Assembly: GCA_010092845.1 (NCBI GenBank)
Contig: JAADYW010000202.1
Span: 1 to 53,094 of the forward strand
Length of the DNA: 53,094 nucleotides
Direction of reading: 5' to 3'
Origin: Chloroflexota bacterium
GTDB lineage: Bacteria > Chloroflexota > Anaerolineae > Aggregatilineales > J027
The notes beneath the pieces were generated by a model. The model was given only the letters and a program-made list of their open reading frames with translations. It ran no database searches and was not told where the DNA came from. The stretch's first letter is position 1. Each line of letters opens with the position of its first letter. The translations under genes and the position numbers were made by a program. Shown here one piece after another: positions 27,087 to 39,200 of the stretch.

Positions 27087-27689
27087 TTAACCCAATACCT
27101 CCTCCAGCAACGGGGCGACATTGGCTTCGTCCATCACCTTACGCAGCGCCTGGTGAGCCAATCGGACCCGAGACTCCGCAGTTTTGGGTGGAACATTCAG
27201 CACATCGGCCATCTCGCGGTAAATCAACCCTTGCCCATAACGAAGTGCGATCGCCTCACGCAGACGCGGGGACAGTGACTTTAACGCTTCGCCGAGTAGC
27301 TGATGAGCGGCGCTCCGCATACTGCTCAGCTCCGGATTCTCGCTTTCGGGCGCTGGTGGATCCATTCCGTTGGCCAGCATTTCGCTCAGAGCAACCATTG
27401 GTAGGCGTTTGCGGCGCCGCGCATTCCGGCAGCGGCTAATCGTTATCGTATATAACCAGGTTCGGAAGGCGCCGCGGTTAGGATCGTAGCGTGCCAGATT
27501 GCGGAACACATAGACGAATACCTCCTGCACCACATCCTCGGCGTCCTGCTTGTGCAACAGTACACTATAGGCCAGACGATAGACATCTGGAGCAAAGGCC
27601 TCATACAGGTCTGTATAGGCAATCTGATCCCCGTTCAAGCTCCGCTTGACCAGGGCCATCAATTGGGAGTCGTCAAATGGCGTCTTCAT
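27087..27689 (-). CDS. ECF-type RNA polymerase sigma factor
   Basis: The 200-aa protein has sigma region 2 at 22-95 (AYTDLYEAFAPDVYRLAYSV, DAEDVVQEVFVYVFRNL, FRTWLYTITISRCRN) and region 4 at 130-185 (LKSLSPRLREAIALRYGQGLIYREMADVLNVPPKTAESRVRLA). Regions 1 and 3 are missing, as in all ECF sigmas. An ECF factor directs RNA polymerase to a small set of promoters. It lies inside the glycan gene run, 25 bases after the previous gene and directly against its anti-sigma partner, so self-regulation of this operon is a reasonable guess. No start-proximal Shine-Dalgarno is visible. Confidence 0.94.
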   Translation of the reverse strand: MKTPFDDSQLMALVKRSLNGDQIAYTDLYEAFAPDVYRLAYSVLLHKQDAEDVVQEVFVYVFRNLARYDPNRGAFRTWLYTITISRCRNARRRKRLPMVALSEMLANGMDPPAPESENPELSSMRSAAHQLLGEALKSLSPRLREAIALRYGQGLIYREMADVLNVPPKTAESRVRLAHQALRKVMDEANVAPLLEEVLG

Positions 27690-27714
27690 GATTCAATCTA
27701 CACGGTGGCACGGC

Positions 27715-30024
27715 TCACTGCGTACCCGGCACCTCGCGCACACCGTAAACATCCTTTCGAACCCATAAGGTGACATGCTCATCAAAGTCTGGCTCAAACC
27801 GCGTCTCACGTAGCGTGAGCCAGGAAATCGTATCCGTCCACCGCAACTGAGACAATGACCAGGTTTCACCCAGGACAAAATCCTGACCAATGTAATCGGC
27901 ACCGAGAATCGGCGGGATCTCCGGATCATAAGGTGCAATCACTGCACCAGAATCAACTTCAATCCCCAGACCATCCACGTACTGCACATTGTCAAAACCA
28001 CGCAATGCCCAGGCTAAGGCGCCATCTTCTGGCCCCTGCACCGTTATATCCAACTGGGTGCGGATACCCGCATCCAGATAGGACATCTCCTCGATCTCCC
28101 CGACGAGCAGATCTAGATTGGTCGTAGCGGGGCCAGTCTGCCATAGTTCGCGCGGGTCATCAGCAAATGTCACGCTGGCTTGCCACCCCAACCCGACACC
28201 ATAGATGACGAAGTAGATCAACACCCCAAAGCCCAGGCCCCGCCACGCGGCACGTGCGCCCCAGATGCTACCCGCCAGAAAATAGACAATGACCAGCAAC
28301 ATGATCAAGAAAAACGTAACGAGGATCTGGTAGGTTGGCGTCAACTGGTTGTTGGCCACAATCCGGACGAACGTAATTGCCGAAGTGGCATCAAGCTGAT
28401 AGCCCGGCCATAAATCGCTACCAAACAAGCCGTTCGCTGCCACGTCACCATCAAAAGTCAGAAATGCAAACTGGCCCCGTTGGATGGTATTGTCCGCCTG
28501 CCGCACTTTGGCCAGATAAACTCCGGGACGATCAAATTGAAGAGTTTGGACCAGACCACGCTCACTGTCCGGATATGAATAGGGACCAAATACACCGACT
28601 TGCTCCTCGCCCTCAAGCCGCACAACCTGTAGCACCGGATCGATCGTCGAGTCCAGGCGTTTGATCTGGATGGTTACCGGCTGGGCTGCACCGACAGTCA
28701 GTTCAAACGTGTTTTCACCGGCACTCTGGTCAATCGTTCCGATGCGGGCAGCCGAGGTCAGGTCCTCAGCTGCGATGCGGTGATAGTAGACTGGTAAAGT
28801 TTCACGCTGAACTACACGCCCCAAACGAGTGGCGCTCAGGGCGATGGCTGCCAGGAAAACCGCGGTTGCTACGGCATGCAAGAAGATACCCCAATCCGGA
28901 ACAACCCAATAGCCAATACTCGCGCTGCGCAGCATACGTGCCACAAGCGTTGCCGTTAACCCGGCGGCGGGAACGGTTAGCCACAGTGCAGCACTGGCGG
29001 TGGCACCCACATAGAGCAAACCCATCACTACGCCCCAAACAAACCAACCCGCCAGAAACCGGCTGACGAAATCCCCCTCGGACAGGGCAAAATAGAGCCC
29101 GACCAACCCAAGCAGTATCAATCCCAGATCGTAGCGAACCGCGACAGCCAGAGCAAACGCGCTGGTAGCTCCGGGCTGTCGCTCGCCGATTCCTTGAGCG
29201 AACTCATAGAGACTGTTGCCAACCGCCGACAGACCATCAGGCGTGGAGAAGAAGCCAGTTCCGATCACAAGCACCGCAACGAACGCTGCCAACAGACCAT
29301 CACGCCAGGGCCAATCCTTGAGTGTCTCGCCCAGAATCGTCACGGGATGTGACTCATGATCGTCATCGCGATTGCTGCGCCATAGCGCCATCATTAGCCC
29401 CGCCAACAGACCAGCCACAGTGATCACGCCCGTAGGCTCGACCAGCACCAACAACATGACGAGAACAACTGTTGCTGCGATGCCATCGCTTTGCTGACGG
29501 CGTTCAACGAAGCGCATGACCAACCAGACTGCAATAAAAACCAGTACCATGGTCCATGTCACCGCACCCATGGTGCGGGCGGATGCCAGCGCCACTGACG
29601 AAACACCAAGCAGGATAGCCATCACCAATGCGGTGGACGCTCCCAGGTAACGCCGCCAGAGAAGTGGCCCCCAAACCATACTGGCTCCCACTACCGCAGT
29701 CGGCAGCCGGGCCAGAGTATCACTTGTACCTGCCAGAAAGAAGAGAAACTGATTCGCAAAGGCCATCAGCGGATTGTTGGCGATGAGAGGTTCGTCACTA
29801 CTGATACTATCATCAACCCGCTGCAAAGCCGCCAATGCTTCGTGAGCCTGCCGGTCATCCAGTGGAACGGCATCTAAGGCCAATACACGCAAGATCAGCG
29901 CCAGCACAAACAGGCCGATGTATGCAAGGACTTCCAGCGAAACCCGGAAGTTGATTTCGGCCAATGGTGCTACTGGCGAATCTGATTGCTGGGCAGAGGT
30001 CTCTGACTGGTACGGAATCTCCAT
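27715..30024 (-). CDS. Polytopic membrane protein, GT39/GT-C-like, with extracytoplasmic beta domain
   Basis: The protein of about 769 aa has some 12 membrane helices. After the first helix comes LDAVPLDDRQAHEALAAL, an acidic first-loop motif like that of GT-C transferases. Later there is a predicted beta domain (SAGENTFELTVGAAQPVTIQIKRLDS..., about 450-560) between helices, probably outside the membrane. The C-terminal 130 residues are also outside. I chose ATG 30024 (MEIPYQSETS), because the longer frame from 30084 runs into the end of the previous gene. The gap to that gene is 14 bases. The sugar donor and acceptor are unknown. Confidence 0.8.
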   Translation of the reverse strand: MEIPYQSETSAQQSDSPVAPLAEINFRVSLEVLAYIGLFVLALILRVLALDAVPLDDRQAHEALAALQRVDDSISSDEPLIANNPLMAFANQFLFFLAGTSDTLARLPTAVVGASMVWGPLLWRRYLGASTALVMAILLGVSSVALASARTMGAVTWTMVLVFIAVWLVMRFVERRQQSDGIAATVVLVMLLVLVEPTGVITVAGLLAGLMMALWRSNRDDDHESHPVTILGETLKDWPWRDGLLAAFVAVLVIGTGFFSTPDGLSAVGNSLYEFAQGIGERQPGATSAFALAVAVRYDLGLILLGLVGLYFALSEGDFVSRFLAGWFVWGVVMGLLYVGATASAALWLTVPAAGLTATLVARMLRSASIGYWVVPDWGIFLHAVATAVFLAAIALSATRLGRVVQRETLPVYYHRIAAEDLTSAARIGTIDQSAGENTFELTVGAAQPVTIQIKRLDSTIDPVLQVVRLEGEEQVGVFGPYSYPDSERGLVQTLQFDRPGVYLAKVRQADNTIQRGQFAFLTFDGDVAANGLFGSDLWPGYQLDATSAITFVRIVANNQLTPTYQILVTFFLIMLLVIVYFLAGSIWGARAAWRGLGFGVLIYFVIYGVGLGWQASVTFADDPRELWQTGPATTNLDLLVGEIEEMSYLDAGIRTQLDITVQGPEDGALAWALRGFDNVQYVDGLGIEVDSGAVIAPYDPEIPPILGADYIGQDFVLGETWSLSQLRWTDTISWLTLRETRFEPDFDEHVTLWVRKDVYGVREVPGTQ

Positions 30025-30038
30025 CACGTATGTGCGCC

Positions 30039-33000
30039 TCACTCTGGGCTTACCCGATAGACCGCCACGTTGCCCTCCTGGCAAACGGGGTCAAGCAGTT
30101 GATCGAATTTCGCCAAATTGGGCGTAAGACTCGCCCCTTCCGTCGAATAACGCCGGATCTCAGCCTCACCGACAACGATGTAGTCGATACCATACTTCCG
30201 AATGATACGCTCTGTTTCCGACCACTGATCTGGCAGGAGGCTGTATAGTCGTTCCACATCCGCGATGCGGGCATTGCCGTCAATCGTCTGGAAAAAGCCC
30301 TCCAAGCCGCGCCACTGCCGCTCATGATTGTCCCAGCCGAGCACGGTTGGAATCCCCGTATACATACTGAAACGGCCCAATTCAGGCGTATAGCCCCCGC
30401 CAGTCGCCTCAACCAGGATCGCATCTGACTTGCGCGGCTCCTTCTCGGCCAGGCATTGCATCACGGCATATTCTGCGGGCGTGATACTCCAATTGCGGCC
30501 AGCCCAGACGAGTGTATCAGAGCCGTCAAGGGTGAGAGGGCGCTCCTCGTCGCATTCCTCTTCACCGCGGTCTTCGCAGGCACGAACGCGCGAACGGTCT
30601 GTCTCATGAATAGCACGCTGGGGAACAGCGAAAAACGGATAGAGCAACCCGCCTGTCAGCAAGACCACACCCCCGACAGCATAGAGCCACCGCCCCACCA
30701 GGGCCGATGGTGCTGCCAGGCGCGGGCGCTCAGCATAGCGCGTGTTTGGCCCGCTCAGAATGCTATAGAACGCATAGGCTGAACCAATGCTCAGTAGAAC
30801 CCAGGCCTGATAGTAGAGCTTGAACACAGTATTGATCCGTGTACTGAAGTTATCACGCAGATACACAACATCAGGCATAATTGCCGCGACAAGACCAGCT
30901 GCGATGATAAGCAGCGCTACGCCGGTGGCCGGACTGAAATTCAGCGGCTCACGGCTGTCCCCTTGACTCTCGCGCGGGGGACGGGCAAAGAAACGCATCG
31001 TTATGATGCCAATTGCCAGCAACGCCAACAACTGTGTCGGCAGGGCAGTGAAACGCCGCACCAGCACCTCGCCTGCCAGCGCCGTCACGTTACTATTATC
31101 ATAGTTCCCAAACAGGGACCCACGCGCCTGGCAAGACCATTCGTTCCACGAGTCAACCTGCCCCCAGTTCTCGCCGCCTTCGAGCGGGCACTGCCAGTTG
31201 ATGAATATCGCAGACAACACGGGGATGGTCAGTATAATAAAGAGGGCAACAAACACGATCGTCCAGACCAGCACCCAGTTGATCCGGCTGCCACCTCGCA
31301 GCGCTTCCCGGATGATAAGCGGCGCAATGAGCAAGCCGAAAATGCCGAATTGCAGAAAGAACTGCTGGTACTTTGTCGGGTGGATGATATTGGGGTAGAA
31401 CCCGCTGGCCTGACTGGAGAAGCTCTCCAGCCACGGGAGGTAGAACAAATAGAATACGACCAACAAGCCGATTGCCAGACGGGCAATACCAGCCCAGTCG
31501 CTGTCATCCAGCAACCAGTTGACGATGAGCGTCGCCGGGACTGCCACCACGGCCGCTATAGCAATTTGCAGCAGGAGATCGAGCGGCCAGAAACCGCTGT
31601 TGATGTCACCAACCCCCAGCAATAAAATCAGCACGAGTACCGCCAGGAACACCGGTCCCGCCAGCAAGATATTCTGCTCGACACGGGTCTGCAGACTGAC
31701 TACTCGGATCAGACGGTCCCAGCCCGTTAGCTTACCGGTCCCATTCCTTACCAAACGGCGCAGGGCCTCGGCCGCGACGATGACGACCAGATACACTGCA
31801 TCCCAGGCGTTAGCAAAAATCATGCCCCCGACAAGAATGCCGTACACAATGATCTCCCATAACTGCAGCGGGTCTCGGCGCAGGGCCAGGCCGATCGCAA
31901 GGCCGATCATCAGCAGAGTAAATGGTAAGCCCAGCACATGGGGGTGATTGTCCGTCAGGATGAAGCTGAAGGATGGAACCTCGGCGATGGGAGTCGGCTC
32001 AGCATGTTGGCCAGCCAGATCGCGATCGCGTATGACGCGGCTATAGCGGAACCACCACCAGAATCCGGCATCGTCTCGCAATGAAAAACGGTCGTCATTC
32101 CAGTTCGGGATATTGTCACTGTCACGGTCGGGCAAACGCACATAGCCAAGATTGTCCAGCTGCTGCGGATCAAACGGCATCGTCTCGCCTGTATCCAGCA
32201 GGCGCACCGTGCGCCCCCCCGTAGCCGCCACCGGCTCATAGAAACGGCTGCGCAACACGACATCCCAGTAGTCAAAATACTCGCGGTCCACTACGCTGTC
32301 CAGTACGGGCGTATCTGAGGTGTAGCCGTTATAGGGCAACTCAATCAGCACAGTCCCCAGATTGCCGGAGAGCACGACAAACGTCGCCGCCAGCAGGCCT
32401 GTCCCGAGTGCGGCATGCTGATTGCCCGTTCGCCACCGTTTAAGCGGACCAGATCCCCGCACCAGGTTATAGCCGACGCCAAAGGCTCCCGTAGCGGTCA
32501 GGGCGAACAGGAGCGCCGTGACCAGATTGAAGGCCATACCCGTCGGCACCGCACTCAGATCAGCCAGTGACGCGGTCATCACATAGCCGAAATAGTAGTA
32601 GCTGATAGCATAACCCGATAGCCAGGGATCCTGAGGAGGGAACGTGGCTGAGTTTCGAACCCCATTGATAAACGCCATTTCCATGGGTTTTTCAGTTGAA
32701 TGAATCTCGGGGTTATGGGCTTGAACATAAGCCCAGGCGACGAAAGCGACCAGAAATAGCACTTCAGTAACGACGATCAGTGGCGTTTGCTCACGGAGCC
32801 AGCCTGCTACCTCAGCCCAGGACGGCCGGTCCGTCCAATTGGTCCAGGCGAGGATACTCGCCATCAGGACCAGCATCCAGGCAAGTGCCATTGATTCGGG
32901 TGCATTTTGCAGGAGGCCGATGCTGGCCAGGAACCAGAACACAACGCCAACCAGCAACAATCCAGCCGTCCGCGCCAGCGAGTAGCCGCGATCGGGTAGC

Positions 33001-33236
33001 GCCGGGAGCAAACGGAATAGCAGTGGAAAAACCGCCACCCCTGCCAGCGTCACCAATAGCCACCAGGAGAACACTTCCGCGCCTTCATCTGCCAACCACT
33101 TGCGGGCAGCCTCCTGGCTGGACAACGTACTGACCAGGAAGCCGAAGAAGACAACAGGCAGCAGCCAGATTGCCCACAGGCCAGGGATCGGTTTCGCCGG
33201 TTGAGAATTCGTTTCTGCCCGCATCGGTTCATTCAC
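30039..33236 (-). CDS. Chlor_Arch_YYY (DUF2298) membrane protein
   Basis: The 1065-aa protein has about 18 hydrophobic segments and the family signature: FINGVRNSATFPPQDPWLSGYAISYYYFGYVMTASLADLS. It ends with a hydrophilic extracytoplasmic region (TPAEYAVMQCL ... GIPTVLGWDNHERQWRGL ... YGIDYIVVGEAE). DUF2298 proteins are thought to be GT-C-type sugar transferases or flippase-associated proteins but none is well studied. It is clearly related to residues 1330-2383 of the upstream neighbour, sharing LPDRG(F/Y), FPPxDPW, YYY(W/F)GYV and GLPTVLGW. It starts at GTG 33236 (ATG 33224 is an alternative), 3 bases after the neighbour's stop. Confidence 0.88.
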   Translation of the reverse strand: MNEPMRAETNSQPAKPIPGLWAIWLLPVVFFGFLVSTLSSQEAARKWLADEGAEVFSWWLLVTLAGVAVFPLLFRLLPALPDRGYSLARTAGLLLVGVVFWFLASIGLLQNAPESMALAWMLVLMASILAWTNWTDRPSWAEVAGWLREQTPLIVVTEVLFLVAFVAWAYVQAHNPEIHSTEKPMEMAFINGVRNSATFPPQDPWLSGYAISYYYFGYVMTASLADLSAVPTGMAFNLVTALLFALTATGAFGVGYNLVRGSGPLKRWRTGNQHAALGTGLLAATFVVLSGNLGTVLIELPYNGYTSDTPVLDSVVDREYFDYWDVVLRSRFYEPVAATGGRTVRLLDTGETMPFDPQQLDNLGYVRLPDRDSDNIPNWNDDRFSLRDDAGFWWWFRYSRVIRDRDLAGQHAEPTPIAEVPSFSFILTDNHPHVLGLPFTLLMIGLAIGLALRRDPLQLWEIIVYGILVGGMIFANAWDAVYLVVIVAAEALRRLVRNGTGKLTGWDRLIRVVSLQTRVEQNILLAGPVFLAVLVLILLLGVGDINSGFWPLDLLLQIAIAAVVAVPATLIVNWLLDDSDWAGIARLAIGLLVVFYLFYLPWLESFSSQASGFYPNIIHPTKYQQFFLQFGIFGLLIAPLIIREALRGGSRINWVLVWTIVFVALFIILTIPVLSAIFINWQCPLEGGENWGQVDSWNEWSCQARGSLFGNYDNSNVTALAGEVLVRRFTALPTQLLALLAIGIITMRFFARPPRESQGDSREPLNFSPATGVALLIIAAGLVAAIMPDVVYLRDNFSTRINTVFKLYYQAWVLLSIGSAYAFYSILSGPNTRYAERPRLAAPSALVGRWLYAVGGVVLLTGGLLYPFFAVPQRAIHETDRSRVRACEDRGEEECDEERPLTLDGSDTLVWAGRNWSITPAEYAVMQCLAEKEPRKSDAILVEATGGGYTPELGRFSMYTGIPTVLGWDNHERQWRGLEGFFQTIDGNARIADVERLYSLLPDQWSETERIIRKYGIDYIVVGEAEIRRYSTEGASLTPNLAKFDQLLDPVCQEGNVAVYRVSPE

Positions 33237-33239
33237 CCA

Positions 33240-36200
33240 CTAAGGTGCAAGATTCGCTGTTTGTATCGATGGATCATACTCGGCTTCCGGCACCACCCGG
33301 TAGACGATGTCCGTGCTGATGTGATCCGCCGGACAGTCCTCGACGGTCCATATATCGCGGTCAACACAGACCGGTTGCTGGTAGACTTTCTCTAGAAGGC
33401 CTAGCTCAACCATCGTCTCGAACTTGGTGATTCCAGGCTGCAGGTCATGTCGCATCCCTGCCTCGGGCGCCATTGGATCGGGATTCTTGATATCCTCATA
33501 GATAATACGCTCGAATGTACCCACAATGACATATTCAATATCGTAGAACTGGATGATATTCCAGGCCACATCGATATCAGCCAGAGTATAGAAGGCACGC
33601 ACATTGTCCAGCCGTGTGTTGAGCAGACTGTCGAAATGCTCCAGATTGCGTTGCTGACTCTGGTGATGGCGCCAGCCCAGAACAGTAGGCAAACCGGTAT
33701 GGATCGCTACGCGCGACGCCCAACTATACTCCACGTGTTGTCCCTCAATGATGGTGGGCGTTCCTGAGATGTTATCCTGCATCCAGCGGATAAGATGGTA
33801 ATCTCCGCGGAGATTGAACCACACGCCGGGTTTGGGGCCACGCCCATCGGGATCTGCGCCATGCGGCGCATATAGCATGAACTCCATGCCGTCAAGCGTC
33901 AAGGGCGTCGCCGCTTCATTGAAGCGATCACGGAAGCGGCCTTGAGTTGCTGTGATGGGATACAGCAGCGCAATACTGAGCAAGACCGCCAGGGTCATCT
34001 GCCACACACCACTCAACCAGGGCTGCCAGCGCTCAACCCGAACGATGAGCCAGGCCAGCCCAATACCTGAAGCGATGCTGAACAGCAACCAGACTTGAAT
34101 GTAAAACTTGAAGACCGTGTTCTGGCGGCCAATATCGCCCTCCAGCACCACCATCTCGACGCCCATCGATAGACCCAGCGCCAGGCCCATTAATATATAC
34201 ACCCAACGTTCGGTATGGCTTTGCCCCGGCAACAAGAATAGCACCATCGCCCATACAAGCAAGGGCAGCGCAACCAGAAAAACGGGATACGTACTCAGCC
34301 CCAGCGCCAAGGCCGCGACAATCGTAAGTGGTGCAATCGCCATCACCGCCAGCACCGGCACACCTAGCCCACGCAGATCCTTAACCCGGTGTTGACCTAA
34401 CCAGCGCCCTGTTTGCCACAGCAACAGACTCACCAGTATGAAGAGGAAGATCCCGTGAATAACCAGATAGGCCCACAGCGGCGTCTTATCCAGCCGCCAG
34501 GGTTTGATTTCGCCGTACGCCGTGGCGAAATTACGCATATAGGGCCAATTGGCGACGACACTGCTTACCAGGAAGGCACCCAGAGCCGCAATCCATACCA
34601 GTATCCCATCCCGGTTGAAGCGGTGTCCGAGCAGAACCAGGCCCGCCATATAGGCAACGCCGACCAGAGCCAGCGCGCCCGCGCCCCAGACCAGCATCGT
34701 ACGCGCCTCAAATACCGGCTCTATGTTGCCTTCACAATCTGGTGGCAAGGTAACCGGATCATAGTCACGCGGATTGATTTCCTGGCAATAGGAGGGTATC
34801 TGGCCCTGCTCGAGGCGGTTTTCGTAGTCATTGCGTTCGACGAAATGGTAACCGCCGTAGAGCATCATGCCAAACGGAATCGCCAGCAACAGCGGCCAGA
34901 GCTGAACCACGTAACGCAAGTCCAGGAACCGACGCAATCGGTCAAAAAGCGGAATAGTCGGTAGGTGTCCTCGCAAACGTCCCTGAGCCACCCAGGCAGC
35001 AAAGGTGATCCCCACCACGCCGAGCAGAAGGTAGGTTGGCCAATCCCAGGTGTTGGTTGGCCGCAAGATACCGACCGTCAGCCCCGCCAAGCCCAGCACC
35101 AGCCCTACCGAGAGCCAACTCCGGCGCATGCGTCCAGCCGCCAGGATCTCATGTGTCATGATCAGAATTACCAGCAGTGTGAGCGGCATGGCCATCATGT
35201 GCGCATGCAGGTCACCATAGAGGAAGGTGAAATACGGCATCTCGTTGATCGCGTTGTGACCACGGCTGTCAGGCAGCTCAGCGATAATGCGGGTTGGGCC
35301 CCAATACCAGCGATTGGATGGAATACTGAGAGGTTCTTCGCCAGTAACCACACCCGAAAACCCATCGCCAAAGGAATCGGCCCATTCCCGCGTTGACTCC
35401 AGCCAGGACCACCCTTCCTCTTTCCGGATTTCCTCAACTTCACCCGGGTCCGGAGGGCGACCGTTCTCGGCTTCGAAGTTAATGATGGCCTGGTTGATGC
35501 GTTCCTGCTCAATAATCTGCTTAGCCGACCAACCACCGATATTGGCAATACCATCCCCGAAAACCCGCACCGTTCCCAGATTTCCCAACACCACAGCCAG
35601 CATCAACGCTGCAATGCCCGCCAGATAGGCGCTGGCAGGGGGTGCCAGTTGTTCACGCTCCGTTGGCACTGAGGAAAGCGCGTCCTCGTCGTGAGTTGAT
35701 GCGACCGCCGTCTGGCGCTCCACACGGCGCTGGCGATTCCACGCCACCAGGTTATAGGCGACACTGAAAACACCCATGCCAGTGAAGGCAAATAGCGTTG
35801 GTAGAATGAGATTGTAGGCGATAGAAGGGACCATCCCAAGCACCTTGGTAGGCGCGCCAACCAGAACATAGCCCCAGTAGTAGTAGTTGATGTAGCCGCC
35901 AGCAAACCATGGATCAATTGGCGGGAAGATGGTGCTCCGCAACACACCATTGAAATAGGCGAAATTCATTGGCTTTTCGCCACCAAACGACCCATGCCAG
36001 AGATCGGGGTTCCCCAGACGCACCCCCACGAAAGCCAGGAAAAGCAACGTCGTCAGACCTTCGATGATCAATAGGTGCCGCCAGTGTTGGCTAACAAAGC
36101 TCCTCAAGCGCCGCCCACGCACGATTGCGATAACCAGGTTAACCACGCCGAACGCGACCAGTAACGCAATTAGACCGCTCTGCGACCATAGTTTGATGCC

Positions 36201-39200
36201 AACGCTACTGGCAAACCAGGCCACCCAGGCCACGAGCAACCAACCGACCAGCTTGGCCAGTGCAAAACCACGATCTGGCAAAGCGGTGAATATCAGATCC
36301 ATTAACGGCAGCGTGATCCAACCCACAGCCAGCATCAGCAGCCACCAGATCGCTACACTTGCTACCTGGTTGTCATTGATTAACGCCCCACGGTCAAACA
36401 ATTGGGACCAAGTGCCGTTCTCCTCCTGGGTCGCGCGCTGGTCTTCGGTGAACTGAAGGGCAGTCGGGCTTTTAGAGGCTGGCACCGCACTCCAGGCGTT
36501 AATCCGGTTCACCGGCTGGGTATCCAAGCGGAAGGGGTCTGCCTGCTGCACCGCCCGAATATTGACAGCGTTCAGTATCGCCTCAGCTTTTTCAGGAGAG
36601 TAGGCCTCGGTTTTGCGGAAGATGAACACCGCCGGAGAATCATAGACGTGGAAAGCCTCTTCAGCCTCGAATTCATTCAGCCAATCCGGCAAGTCATCCG
36701 AAGGCAGGACCTGGTTCTTCCATTCGACGGGACCAAGCTCAGGATAGGAAGTGAAGGTTTCGACCAGCTCAAAGCCCAACTCGCCCGAGAAAAGCGCCTC
36801 ATAGTACCGGTTGCTCATCGGCCAGCGTGCCGGAATGCGGTTGAAGGAATCGTAGAACCGGTTACTGCCGATCACGATGTAGTCGGTCTGGTACAGAACG
36901 TCGAGGATATTCTGGCGCTTCTCGGGAACATCATCCCAGGACATGTTGAACTGCAAGCCAATGTAGTAACCGCTATAGAGATTCATCCCTGGCGTCTCAA
37001 GTGTACAGAGGCCCGAGGACAAGTCGTCGCTATAGAACATGCCATCCGGCACAGGGCAGACCTTGGTCGGCATCGGGTCATCCCACTCACCCTCCCAGGC
37101 GACGGCATACCCGGCAATACCCAGGAGATCCTCTGGCGCAACCGTAATGGTATACTGTCGTCCAGCCTCAACCGGGAACGGCTCATCCAGCTCGATATAC
37201 GCAGCTGGGCCGAACAGCAGATGCCCATCATTCGCAGTATTGAAATCGCCAGTGACCTGGCCTTCAACCGAGCGCATCGTCGAGTCGGCATAGCGGTTAT
37301 CGCGTAGTATCAAGCGCAACGTCTCAGAATCGGCATCACCCAGCGGATCACTGAGATGGGGAATGACGATGCGCCGGATTTCACCATCCATATTCGCCCG
37401 GAAGTCGAAGTCGGTCAGTGTGCCGGGGTTGAAATAGGCGACATCACGATAGCCTCGCGGTAGCTCAACATTGCGCTCCTCGAAGGATGGCGCATTCCCG
37501 TTATTAGGATCCTGATAATACACGGTGAGGTGGCTTGGGTTTGGGGGCAAGACCGGGTCGCTGACATTGCGAGAAAGGGCAACTGGTCCCCCCTCCAGAA
37601 CTTCAAGTTCCAGGTAGAAGCTACGCTGCATGCCAGGCTGGTTCGTGACCAACAACGGAATCGCCGGATTAAACGAGAGGGTATATTCTGCACCAAAATC
37701 GCTGGTAACGGCGGCCAGATCGGTTTCCAGGGTCTGCGCACCCAATAGGATGTCACCATCGACAGGATCTTCGGCCCAGACGCGTACCTGCAGACGCTCT
37801 ACCGCCTCGTCCTTCGCGGGATCGCCAAGGCGGTGCAATGTGACGCTTTGGAGGTTGAGCGAGGTCGTGGGGGCGATATTGACGCGCAACGGATCGCCAT
37901 GCGTCAATTGCACGATTTCAGGATTCAACCCCGACGACCAGACAATCGCGCTGACCATGCGCTCACGACCATCGCCTGCTTCGATGAAAAGCCCCATGTC
38001 ACCAGGTACGAATTCCTGCATATAGCGGCTGGCGGCCACGCGGGTCAGCTGTTGGCCATAGACATTGGTTGTCCCCAGACCATAGGCCACCGTATGGCCG
38101 ATGACCAGCAGCATCAGGAGGCCGGATGCTGCCAGCCCAACGCGCCGCGTCATGACACGGGGTTTGCTTCGCCAGAGCCGGTAGGTCGTACGTAGCGTCT
38201 CGACCAATGCCCAGGCTGCGAAAACTGCTAACATACCATACAGGGGCAGGAAGTATCGCATCGTGGTCACCCACCGCATCCCTAACCAGCCAAAGTAGAC
38301 CAGGATCCAGGCGGCCGGAATGGCTAGACGTGTCCAGCCAGGCCCGGCGCGTGCGATTCGCACAAGCGCCCAGGCAAATGCCAGCCAGGCAACGAGCCCC
38401 AGCGGCAACCCGAGACCATATAGGACGATATTCTGGAGAGGGAACATCCAGGGGATTCGATCCGTCCATTGCCAGTTGGGTGGAATTCCAACCTCCCCTG
38501 AGGTTAGCCGGCGGGCTTCGTTGATATCGGCAGTCCAGCCCTCGTTAATCTCAAGCCCGAGCACTGACGGTCCCACGAACGCATGGGGTTGCAGAAAGCG
38601 AAAAGCCAGCAATGCAGCAACCCCTGCCAGGAATACACCAGCGACCAGCCGGGTGTATTGGAAGTTGCGCTCGAAGCGGAAGACACGCCAATCAAATAGT
38701 GGCAGGGTCCGCAGGAGCAATGCCAGCAGCAACACACCGACTAGTGGCGCCAGATTTACGCGGCTGGCCATCGCGGCCCCAAATGCCAACCCGAAGCCGA
38801 CTTCATCATGCAGACCAAAATAGGCCGGGCCACCAAGCAGCGCCGCCAATCCGATCGCAACGACCAAACCCCACAGCGACACGGTACCGATCGCAAACGC
38901 CAGGGCCGCCCAGAAAAAGAGCGCAGGGAGGGCCGCGATAGTGAGCCAACCGAGCGTAGACAAGCGGTCAGCACGATAGCGGAGGGCGGAGGCCAACAGA
39001 CCCACACCCGTGAAGCCCAGCAGATAAGCCATCAAGGGACTGAGGTCCGGGCCGGTGTTATAATTGGCCAGCGAATCGTAGATCCACAGCCCAAATGGCG
39101 CCACAAGCCAGTGAAACGTCCCTGCATAGGCGGCGTACTGATCCCAGCCGGCGAACCAGAAGCCCAGCAAGATCACCGCCGCCACACCCGCCACCAGCAG